A stretch of DNA of 64,000 nt from Diphasiastrum complanatum. Taxonomy: Eukaryota; Streptophyta; Lycopodiopsida; Lycopodiales; Lycopodiaceae. The stretch covers positions 7,409,057 through 7,473,056 of the forward strand of contig CM055101.1 in the NCBI GenBank assembly GCA_029204225.1, in the 5' to 3' direction. Made by a program: the position numbers and the translations under genes. Positions 41,401 through 53,384 of this stretch are shown piece after piece; within the stretch, counting starts at the first letter, position 1, and each line of letters opens with the position of its first letter. Below the pieces are notes generated by a model. It was given only the letters and a program-made list of their open reading frames with translations. It did no database searches and had not been told where the DNA came from.

Positions 41401-42230
41401 TATTGGGGGTATTCCCAACATATTGTAAATAAATAATATCGGCTAATAAAATATATTGCGAGGGCATGACATCCTGCGCGCATAAACCCATGGCCCAATG
41501 AGCACGCAAGTTGAGTTGTAAATAGAATAATAGACTTGGGCCCCTTGTAATTAAAATAAAACTTGAGGCCCAAAGTCATTTAAAACTTGGAAGTCTATTA
41601 TTTTAGAGTTGGGTCCAACTTGGGCTCACATGAATCTTGTGAGTTCTAATATACTTTTTTAAGACCTTTGGATCAAGTTGGGTCCAAGATGAATGGATAG
41701 GATTAGTGTATATATTAGCCAATGGTATTTTGGGGCAAGGGCCTTTCCCGTTTATAAAAAGGCACCTCATGTACTCTATTTTAATGCTTAATGAGAAGGA
41801 GGAAACTCTACCAAATTTTGGAGAGAAGCATCTTCACTTGCAATTCACTACTTGTGCTTGATTGTGTTTTCCTTTTGTTCTCAAGTTTGCAAGTTTTTGG
41901 TTTCCATAGTTAAAGTTTTCGCATTAGCAAGCACAAGGAGCATTTGAGCTAACCTCCACCCTCAATCTCTCTCTCCACCTTCTCTCTTTTCCTCTCTGCC
42001 TCTTCTCTTCTTCTCTTCTTCTTTTCTCATTCACCCTTAATCATGATGAATGTTAATTTAGTGGAGTAGAGTTAGTGGTGAGTAGTGTTAATGGTGATAG
42101 AGATAGAGATAGAGAAAAAGTAGAGAACTATCTAAAAGTAGCATCTATTCATAGTTGGGCTCCTATCCAGTGTTCTAACCCTTGTTGACAAGCGGGTGGG
42201 CTACTACTACACGAGATCTTTGACCCTACA
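41401..42230 (+). repeat. Host Gypsy 3' LTR, 830 bp
   Basis: Starts TATTGGGGGTATTCC (TG terminus apparently mutated to TA) and ends TTTGACCCTACA. It resembles the minus-strand LTRs at 50,993-51,751 and 59,101-59,923 (shared CCCATGGCCCAATGAGCAC). It contains TATAAAAA at 41,753 and a CT-rich tract at about 41,970-42,025. It ends 347 bp downstream of the receptor-kinase stop codon. Confidence 0.85.
41753..41760 (+). promoter_or_regulatory. TATA box, host Gypsy LTR
   Basis: TATAAAAA about 350 bp into the LTR. Transcription from it would run rightward, antisense to the receptor-kinase gene. Confidence 0.45.
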
Positions 42231-42577
42231 TTTGTATATATCAAAATTGCAAAGAGCAAAAACATTTACTATTACGAAAACTCAATCTATTCCAAAATCT
42301 AAACTTCAAACTATACTTCAAGAAAAAAAAAATCATTGATAAAAGATTACAAATCCTAATGAAACAACTTCCATCTATTCCTTTCCAATATTTTTCATTC
42401 CAAACTTGTTCACATAAAAATGTAGATATAAGGGAACCTACTCTTAAACACCCAAAACAAAAGTAAGAACGACAACGATAATTACACATCTTCTTATTTA
42501 TGTAAAATGGTAATAGATAATCAAATCATGTATTGGCAAAGTCTTTGTGGTTTAAAACGTAAACTATCATACGTTTT
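42231..42577 (-). other. 3' flank of receptor-kinase gene
   Basis: AT-rich sequence between the stop codon and the Gypsy LTR. A minus-strand AATAAGAAG at about 42,491-42,499 could serve as a polyadenylation signal. No gene seen. Confidence 0.4.
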
Positions 42578-42895
42578 TCATCTTGGGAAAAGCTCAATAT
42601 TGGAAATTGAGGCATGTGAATATGTGCTAGTGTTGCCTCCATGAAAACTAGTGAATTGAGAACTATCAACCATATGTGCCCTCAAAGGTACCCAATCCTT
42701 TTCCAATGACTCAAAGTCTCCACCAGAACTATCATCCATATGTGCCCTCAAAGATACCCAATCCTTTTTCGATGACTCAAATGATATGGTATCTGACACC
42801 ACTTTGTGAGTTTTTTTTATTAAAAGTAGCTCATCCAAAACATCTTTCATGCTTGGCCTATGCTCTCGATGCCTCTTGACACATTTTAGAGCTAC
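42578..42895 (-). CDS. WAK-like gene exon 8: kinase end and C-tail
   Basis: Starts [20 protein letters not shown], holding the conserved Arg of the kinase C-lobe (HRPSM). The C-tail has a 22-residue tandem duplication ([15 protein letters not shown] and [15 protein letters not shown]; 66-bp period at 42,671/42,737). Ends SNIELFPR and stop. Confidence 0.9.
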   Translation of the reverse strand, partial: VALKCVKRHREHRPSMKDVLDELLLIKKTHKVVSDTISFESSKKDWVSLRAHMDDSSGGDFESLEKDWVPLRAHMVDSSQFTSFHGGNTSTYSHASISNIELFPR

Positions 42896-45800
42896 CTGAA
42901 TACCCACCAAGAGTGAACAAAATGAACATGATACAAAATATGTGACGTCAATGTATTTAGGACAATAGGTGCCAAGGCCATTAGCTACTCTTGTAAATAT
43001 CAATATTTCCATAATTTACGTAGCCATATAAATTTTGTTGCTTTGCCAAGATTTACCTGGGCTACTTTGTAGATATCTTGCAGCATCTCAGGATTAGATG
43101 AAGCATTTAGAACCTCATCAGTTATGTCTTCAAGCCTTGCCTTCATTTGTACCCACCAAGCATTAGACAATAAGTTAGATGACTTTGCAAAGCAAATCTA
43201 CTATTACGGACATTGGGTTTAGTCATCTATTTGTGTTAGTGTCATAAGCATGATCTCACTACATAGACCCACCATTTAAACAACTACTTTCAAAGTATGC
43301 AAGATAGAGCTCAACACCCAAAGTTGCATGAGTAACAATTTCATAGTTATTACATGTCTTGGAGATTAAGCCTACACCACTTCTTGAAGATTACCTCTTT
43401 TATAAGTCGAGAAGCATAAAAGACTAAGTTCTGGTTTCCATGCTCACGAGAAAGATCGATTGGCTTTTCAGCAGTAATGAGTTCAAGTAAAACTACTCCA
43501 AAGCTGTAAACGTCACTTTTGTCTGATATCTAACAATGTGATTGATGTGAAAGTTCATAAGTCAGCGTGAAACTACATATAATATCAATAGGCTCCTCAT
43601 CCAATATCCACATTTGTTAGTCATAAAATTTATGAAGTAGTTGACTAAGCCTTGAAATGAAATTGGAAAATGTTCTGAGAAACATAAAAGGATGTCTACC
43701 TGCATATTTTCAAAAAACTCTGGGTCCTGTCACCAATTCAAAAAAAAAAGTCATTTTTTTGTGCCATTGAATAGTTTTAAAAAAAATGAAAAAACATGAA
43801 TTTTTCTTTCTAGACCAAGACACAAACACAACAATAAGAAAAAACATCAAGCAATGTGCATGTTCCATTTTATGGCCAATATAGTAATAAAACATTTTTC
43901 CTATTCCAATATCAAGAAAAAAAAATGATTTTACCAAATAACCGGGAGTTCCTGCAATTAATCCAACAAACAAGTCATAGATGTTAGGCAAGGGAAAAAA
44001 ATTACCACTATAAAGATGCTAGCATTATACAAATCTACTTAAATTTTAGGCTTCAATTAAAAGAGTTAATTATAAGATGGAGAGCAAAGCAAACTACCAT
44101 CATTGTAAATGCAACTCCAATCCATGTGAGATCAAATTGGTTTGAAAACTGACATAAAAAAGACATACTAAGATGTCAAACATTATTAGTTTTAGAGTTG
44201 AATCACAAATGAAACTCAAGTTTAAGCTGCACCTTGAATCATGGTTGAAAAATGGGTTGATTCAATTGGAATGAGTCTTGAAATTCCGAAATCTGCAACT
44301 TTGGCTTGATATTTGTCATCAAGCAATATGTTGGAACATTTGACATCACGATGATAAATTGGTGGTGACGTGCCAAAATGCAAGTATCTTAGGGCTTCAG
44401 CTATCCCAATTGCTATGTCCAATCGCTTATCCCAATCTAGAACTAGTGAACTCTTGCACTCGATCTTCTTTTGGCCTTGAAGGTGCTCCAAAAGGTTTCC
44501 ATTTAAAACATATTCATAGACAAGTAGAGGAACCCGTGTTTCCAAGCAACAGCCTAGGAGTTTCACCAAATTACGATGATTAACTTGAGAGAGAATAGTG
44601 ACTTCATTAATGAACTGTTTTATGTCATTTTGACTTTCTCCCACTTCATTCTTGGGCCTCTTTATAGCCACTCTCATGTAATCTTCAAGGACACCTTGGA
44701 AAACTGTGCCAAAGCCCCCTGATCCAAGTTCATGATCTTGAGAAAAGTTGTTTGTGGCTTTTTTCAATTCTTCTAAGGAGAATATTTTGCAAACATTAGC
44801 ACCATCTCGTTTTTGCAACTCCATCAAAGTTTCATGGAAATTAATAGTAGAGAGTTGCAAATTTTCACAAGAACCACCTAATCTATTTTTCCATCTTCTC
44901 CATAGACACCATACTATGACCACATTGATAGTAATAAAAATTCCAATCCCACTAGCAATACCTGCATTTCCACAATAAAAAAACATTTCCATCCTTTACT
45001 CATGCGATATAGATCTCAATTGTATTGATTATAAGAAGACTAAAGAGATGACAAATTTTACCAGCCAGATTTGTAAATAGTGGCAAGGCATTTTGTACCC
45101 ATTTCACATTCACTTGAAGAGACATTTGCTTAAATTTGTTCATAGTTACAAACTACAACACGAGTACTAGAAGGCAAAGCAATAATATTGGAATGAAATG
45201 CATATGTATTCAATGAAATAATAACAAACTTAATAAGATTAATACTACCAATATCCTCTCAATCAATCACCTTGATATTGATCATCAAGTATAAATATAG
45301 CTATCAGTTATTATTTAGTGGTTCTTTTATCAATGCATCTATGAGTTCCTATTATAGGACCCAAATGGTCATATGCCAATGATGAAATAGCTTAACAAAA
45401 TAACACATGCTTGGGGCTTGAAATGTATACACTAATGGCAAATAATAATGCAAACCCAAATAGTAACTATATGCCCCAATACTAGTAACCATATTGAAAC
45501 TAGCCCTAGCAATTACATGTGTGATGCAGGTAGCCTAGCTTGCTCCTCTCTAAAAAAAAATCCATTGTTATCAGTGTTGGTATAAACAAAGCACTGATGT
45601 CAAAACATAGTGACTAGTACGCATTGCATATGTTGGAGTAGATGCTATAAAAAGTATATATTTCAAAGATGTTAGAAAGTGGGAACAAAGAAACACTGAA
45701 TTGTATATAGTGTAGAAGCTTGAAAAAAATGCATATACTAAAGTAGTCGCCAAAAAGCTAAATTTTAAACACACAATTACCTACGAAGCATCATGATGTG

Positions 45801-48800
45801 TAGACGGAAAGAGGAAAACAACAAAGGCATGTGGAAAGAACTCTTAATACTAATGCTAATCTTATAGACCATGAATGTTTATGAGTGTAGCAGAAGAAAC
45901 ATAATATGTATGGAGGCTTATAGGAGTGCCAAATAACCAAAGGCAAGGAATTCCAAAATATCCAAAGTCATCATAAATGATTGATGACAATTGCAAGAAG
46001 TGAATTAGCATAATTGTTGCAAGCCATAGTGAGAACAAATGTTGTGGGTGTGAGGACATGAAAAGATAAATCATGCCATATGAAAATTTTAAGAGTGTAG
46101 AATATTGCTAATGATAATAATCTTTGTGAAACATATCAATGATTATTAGAAAATCCTCAAAAGCCAAAGGTTGGCCAAATTATTGGTTTGCAAGCCATGA
46201 AGAACACATTATAACAAAAGTAGATTATGCAAAATGTTCAATAAAAATAAAATGTATTATAGTACAACACAACCATTCCACATGGAAAATGCACCTCTCA
46301 GGTATACGCAACTATTTGAATAGTCATGGCAATATGTGGAATAGTCTTATGTGATTTTAGTGGATGACTCCATATAAATTATAATGGAGGTTTTATTGTA
46401 ACACTATTGACTGGATAGTATTGTAGCATACAATGGTATATATCATAGTTGAATGATAAACACAATAAAAGAAAATGATCACACATATATCACAATAACT
46501 CATAGGCATTATAGTAGGTATATATAGAACATGATACAACAATAATCAACTTATGCACGTATAAAAACCATTATTGTACATCATGGCTAAAGAATGCTAT
46601 AATAGTATGATAGACACACATAGCTCTTATTTTATAGATCAAAAGTGAGTATTCCATATATGATTTAGGACACAACATCATTAGGACTATGCCAAAGTGT
46701 GTCATGAGAATGATGCTACCACATCCATACCAATATATTAAGTTGCCATGGTGTGCACATTAGGGGAGATCTAATCAAGAAGAGGGCCTTATATTAAGAT
46801 TTCTTATTTACTTTTCAACCATTCAATGTCCACATGGCCCAATAGAAATCCTCCACGTGAACCCAATCATATCGATCACAAACTCCCATAATGTTAGCAT
46901 AGACTCTAGTTGCAACTTGCCCATCGGGTAGTTCTAAAATTGCTTCAGACAAGTGTGCACAAACTCTTATAATGTGAACATAGACTGTTGACACAAACTC
47001 CCATAATGAAAACATCGACTCTAGAAACCAAACTTGAACAACTTTGAGTAATTCTTTATCTAAATGCTCTCTTTCCTAGTTTGCACTTCTTAAAAGGTCA
47101 AATCATTGTGTCAACGTGCCAAAGAAAATTTAAACTCAAAGTATTAAGGAAGACTGTTGGAGGGTTTGCGGATACCAAGGTAACCCTAACCCTAGTTAAT
47201 AATTGGCACCCTACGTGTGTAAGTCCAATTTGATGATCACATACTTATTTGATTAGTTAGAAGTTAATAAAAGGACTTTAGGCCTTTTTGCGGGACTTTT
47301 AATGTCGCAAGGCCTAATAGTCAAGTTAATGAATAAAAAGGGCTCCCCCCAAAAATTCAAATTTCAAATGATAAGGAAGGTGGAAATTGGCCAATAGGAT
47401 TTGAGGCCAAAGCCCTAAAATCCACTATATATAGTGGTGGATTCGAGGTACTTTATACATTCACTTTCATTTCAATAAAGCAGGTGGACCCTCTTTCAAA
47501 TGGATATGGAATGTTCTTGCTCTTCTTCTTTCCTTCTCTATCTCTCATGATTTCTTTGGATTTGCTAATTGTTGGATTTGATGGTTGTTGGAGTTTATCT
47601 TTATTATACTTTTTGTGAGAGAGAAACATAGAGAGAGAGAAGAGTAAGATCTATCATTGCTTGAGTAGTGTTAATGGATGTAGTGTTAATTGCTTGTGTT
47701 AATGGATCGTAGTGATAATGGTTAGCGTTAGATGTGGATCATAAGCATTCTCTTGGTTATGAACTATGTTATCGCTCCCATGGGAACGAATCTTTGCATG
47801 ACAACTAGTTAATCCTCTTCATATCTTTGATACTTGATTGAGCTTGGATCTAGGGTTGGAGGATAGGAAATACCCGCTACAATTTTGGTGCCGTTGCTGG
47901 GGAGCTACGCCAATTTTACATTGTCAGCATGTTTCTAATCCATGCTTGAATGTTAGCTTCCATTTAGGCATCTTGTCTTGGCATAATAGAGTTAAAATTG
48001 CATTTTCGATTAATTTGGGAGAGATTTTGCTTGATTTGTATGGATTTTTTTGCTTGAAATCGGTTTTGGTTGTTGAGCAGGGGAAGCTAGATGGATCGTC
48101 ATTCCTAAAGTCTATTTGAATCTGAAAAAATTAAAGAAATCATAAAAATCATTTATTTTCTACTATTTTGGTGACAAAAGGGGCAAAATCTTTATTTATC
48201 ATTGATAACTTTCTATTCCTTTGCAACCAACCTTCCCCGACCTGACAAATGGATTCAGAACACCAAAATTAGGTTAGTCATAGGTTGAAACCTTGAAAAA
48301 ATAAATCATTGAATGCAGTACCTAGGCGAAGGATGCACTTAGGCGAGGGTTGAACCCTCGCCTATAGAACCTTCATCGCGAGCTACACCTTTGACCAGGA
48401 ACTTTCACTGAGAATTATGAAAGCTATTTTCATAGTACTAGATATGCCTGCAAATTTTTGTCAAGAACTGATGAGCAAAACTAGTACTTTGTCTAATAGA
48501 CCCTCCAAATTAGCCTATAAAAGGGCTAATTTTTTTATTTCTTTTCTCACTTGTGCTAGCAAAGCTCTTGCCAATTTTTTTCACCATCGAATTTTTGTCA
48601 TGCCTCTGAGCCTCGGGCCTTTAAATCCCAACCCCCTCGGAATGGGATTTGAATAGTTCCAAGATGCATCCCAGACCCTAGATACTGCACCATCTTTTTA
48701 GCAGGTACAAGACAAAGTGCCGATATTCACAGCACCTAACACCATTCGAATCTCTTATGTGGTCAAATCACCAAAGCAATTCGACGCACAGGTCCCAGAA

Positions 48801-50519
48801 GAATTTGAAGGTGAAGACATTTTTGAAGAGGAAGATCCACATGAAAATCTTCAGGCCATATCAAGACAACCTATGGGATCTGTACCTCCGGCTGCTGCTA
48901 CGACAATGCCGACAATTTCATTGGATTCTGGTGACATCCTAGGGGCCCACACAAACCTAGGACAAACACTCCAGACCATGATTGATAGAAAAATCCTCTA
49001 TGGAGAAGAGACTAGTGAATCTTGGCTCTGAGAATACTCTTATCAACCAAAAATTGATCCAGATTAACCGAGAGCTCAAGATAGCCAAGCAATATGAAGA
49101 GAAGTCGGAAGCCAAGCTGAAAAAGAAAAAGCAACACGAAGAACCTTGGAAAAATATATAGCTGATTTTCATAATGCATTGATTCACGTGCAAGATCAAG
49201 TTGACAAAGTTGTCCAAGACGCCAAGCAGCAGGTTCTCATCTTGCAAGGTCAAATGGATATGGCTCAGTTAGAGAAAGAAATAATTTTAGGAGAATTGGA
49301 TGCCACGGCCACAGAGCGCAACAATCTGTTGCACGCAAATGTTCCAGATCGTCTTGTCTCTTAGGAGGAAATCAACTATTTGTTCAAGAAGGTCAAGACG
49401 TATCGCCAATGCTTGTCCAAATTTTAAGACAGATTTGATTTATCTAAAGACAGAGCACCAAAGTTGGCAAAGGATAATCAAGGATTATAAAAAAGCCTCC
49501 GCTAAAGTTTTGTAGACCACCCCACAAATTACAGTGCCGGTCATGCCAGCCTTTTGTCAGGACCACAAGATCAAGGCTAAGATGATTCGGGGACGGGTTA
49601 GCTACCAGAAGAAGAAACAACCATACCTCAAGAAACCAAAGCAGGGCCATCTACTTCAATAAGCGTACCATTGTTTCAAAGACTTGTCACCATCAAGGAG
49701 AAAATCCAAAAATTCCTAGAACAACATCTGTATGAATCCTAGAGGGATAGCTGGGTGATCAAGTTTAAAACTTTAGAGATTGAAGCCGACAAGAAACTAG
49801 ATAAGCTACCTACATTGGGTGAGCAACTGCCATGGCACATATTTGTTTTTGAGAAAAGTCTAGACTCAATTAGGAGTTATGTTGCGAGCCCGTTCCAGCT
49901 CAGGGTGGATCCATGCTACGTTCCAATGTCGAGAAGGAATAAATGGAAGAACCTTGGTGCTCAATTGGATAAAATCAGCATTCATACACCAAATTGGCCT
50001 ATAATTCACCAGCCATATTATTGGAATATCGTAGTCGATTTCAATTGTGCCCTAAAAGCTTATTTCGAGAATACATTTTTTCACCAAACCAATGGTTAGG
50101 TAGTCCGCCTTATTTGCAAAAGATTTGGCTTTGTTGGCGTCAGTTCAAGCACAATGGGGTGATTGTTTTCCAACCCTCTACTTCGATCTGAGTCTTTGAA
50201 TGGCGTTCGACAAAGTTCAGGATCAATTGCCGATAGCTAGGCTTTGCTACCGTGCAGCTATGTTGGGGGCCCATTTAAACTGTAGTAACTAGGGAACATG
50301 GCATTTTAGACATTTCCAAGTATTTTCAGGTTCCCTCACAACAACACCAATTTGGGAATGTGACCATGGGGAATATGTTCCCAAGTTTTGTAGACAATGT
50401 CATGGTAATATGGGAATGTCTGTTTTCATGCTCCCACTTGTCATGTTTCTAAAATGACACAAACTTAGAAAAATAGCAAAGAATTTATAATGGTTCTTTC
50501 GTTTACATATCAATGATGC

Positions 50520-50558
<39 letters not shown>

Positions 50559-51197
50559 ATAGTCATCCTAATTATTTTATATACTTTGTTTGATTTTGGA
50601 ATTCAAATTTCTAAAGACCTTACATGTTGAAATCTTGATCGAACAAAGAGCAGAGACTTTGTTATGAGAGAAACACATTCTAATCTAATATGTCATATTT
50701 GATTAATAAGCAATGTTCTTGTTCTGATCTCGCTATTTGGAATGTCCTACTTTAATAGATTCTTAATATACCTAGACAGAGTTGAACTCTTAGCTATGGC
50801 TACTGCTGCTAATTAAGATCTTTCCTCTTCTAAGGTGTAGTCAGATATTCTTGATCTACTGCTAATTTAGTTATGGTGAGCCTTTGTGCGGAAAAACAAA
50901 TAAAACAAATAATAGCTGATCTTAGAGGAACATTTGATATACATAATGCATTCAAGGATTATGTGTCATAGACAAGAGTGTTGTGTCGTCGGTGTAGCAT
51001 AGGGGTCCGTAACTGGGAGCGGCAACCTCGCCTTCACCTGCATAGCAAGAAGAGAGAGGGAGAGGGGGAGAGGAGAGAAAGAGAGTGGAGAGAGGGAGAG
51101 AGAGAACGCCTAGGTTGAGAAAGGCTTTGGGGGCTCGAGCGCCTACCCAAAGATATTCTATCCCAACGTAGGGAGAGAGGGAGAAGAGAGAGGGAGA

Positions 51198-51261
<64 letters not shown>

Positions 51262-52973
51262 TGGAGAAACCAAGAGAGTTTTATTAGAACAAGAATGGAA
51301 GATGATACAATACAAAGGAAATGGCTCCCTCTTATAGATTTTAGAGGTGAGCCTCCTTCACTCTCATTGGCCACTTCATTGGGGCGAGGATTCTAATCCA
51401 AGCCTTTAAAATAAACACAACTTAAATCTATTGGTGCTAAGAAAGCACAAGGGCACTCACATGATTCATGTGAGTTTTAAGTTGGGCCCTTTTAGCTTTT
51501 TTATTTGCAACTTGACTTAGGGCCTCTAATGTCATTTTAGAGTTTTAAGCCCCTAGTCTCTTAATCCTAGGAATTACAACTTGCTACTTGTGCTCATTAG
51601 GTTGGGCTTACACGCGCAGGATGCCAGTGCCCTTGCACTTATTATCCTACTTACAATGTACTGTGGCGGGGCCCACTAGGTAAGGCTGGCCAACAGTATT
51701 TTAAGTGGTGGAACCCACTTGTTTATTATTGTGTAGGAAATACCCACAACAGGGTCCACGGCCCAAAGTAGTGCCGATCCCTCGGCACTAGGCTGGAACT
51801 GTCGTGAAGGGGCGTTGTTGTCGGTTCTTTTATTGGTGGGAACATGGCTGTTTATGAAAAAACGTGGATAGAATTCGCTATTGTAAAACCAGAGGCTTTA
51901 TTACTGGATGATCAGCAAGAACCGGGACTTGCCAGATTTTCAATAATACCCATAAGGGTCTAGTGGCCATTCCGGATAACCTTGTTCATCAACAATTGGG
52001 TAGTTGAGGCATTCCATCAGAATCCCAAAATAAAACTGGATCCTCATAGATTGGCGCAACTGGTCCCAATATCATGGACTCCCCCAAATCATAATGTGGA
52101 TATGACATGCTTGCTTGACTCTCTTGTCTGTCCAAGTATTCATGGTATGCCATAACCTGAAGACTTTCCTCAGCAGTCAATATCAAAGATTTAGGACAAG
52201 GCTTTGTCATTATAGGTGCTGGTGCTTGCTATACTGGAGGCCTTTTTGGGCTTGGATTCCCTGGATTTGGCCTTTGAAGAATGGATATACCTGGATTTGG
52301 CGTTGGTTTGGGCTGCTGCATTATGGAACAATGAGACTTTGGTTGAATCATGCTCGTTGAGAGACAGTCATCAACTTTAGTCTTCCCTTGGTCATTGCAC
52401 TTCCCGTTGAAGGCTGCGTGATGGCACTTTTCCTTGGATCTTGTGCTAAATTGCCTTCAAGTTGCCATGTTGATGCTAGTCCCCTTTGTACTTCATCACT
52501 AAGAATTCTTTGCAGTGATTGTGCCAAGAGACTTGGTAAAATCCGTTGGACTTCGTCGGATGCCAATTTCTTGACTTCCTCAGTTACCATTGGCGTGATG
52601 GATTCTACCCTCTCTGTCTTTTGTGATGGTTTTACTTATTTGCTATTACCAACGGATATTGACACAAACATGATTTTTAAGTTGCACATTGATATCAACC
52701 AATCATCAACTAGAGTTTGAAAAATTGCAATCTTATCATGCAAACAATGGTGCAAAAATGAGATAACTAGAGAGCTATTACACCAATTACAACCCTTCGA
52801 TTGATTACACATAGAAATGTAGCAAATAGAGTAGAATTGTGATGCAAAATCCTCTTCATTTCAAGAGAACCTAGGTCGGAGGTAATACTCTACTCATACA
52901 TGTGGCTTTTCCCCACATTTTTGGAGGATGCCACCAAAGGCAACCACCCCTTGGGAGCCTCCTTCCTCGTGTG

Positions 52974-53022
<49 letters not shown>

Positions 53023-53310
53023 AGAGCGAGCATAGAGGAGGTAAGAAGAAATATTTTGAGAATATTTCCTCTTAACTTTGGAGATTGGCTATTAAACTCC
53101 AAAGGCCTTGGAAGGTTAAAAAAGTCAACCTTATGAGGCAGCCCAACTTGAAGCCTCTCCAATTGGCAAAAACATGCCCAATCATATAATGACACATTTC
53201 GGAGGGAGGTATCACTCTACCTCAAACATGTGGCTTGTCCGCACATATTTGGAGGCTGCCACCAAAGGTAACCATCCTTGACAGCCTCCCTCATGTGGCC
53301 CAAGGAAGGA

Positions 53311-53384
<74 letters not shown>

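Noticed and set aside
45571-46354. Short frames in the AT-rich part of intron 2
   Set aside because: All under 75 codons, no motif, low-complexity composition.
50952-51374. 140-codon minus-strand frame rich in Ser-Leu
   Set aside because: Produced by the (CT)n tract of a Gypsy LTR.
51213-53381. CRISPR-like array suggested by regular short repeats
   Set aside because: They are simple GA dinucleotide tracts with no spacers, in a plant intron.
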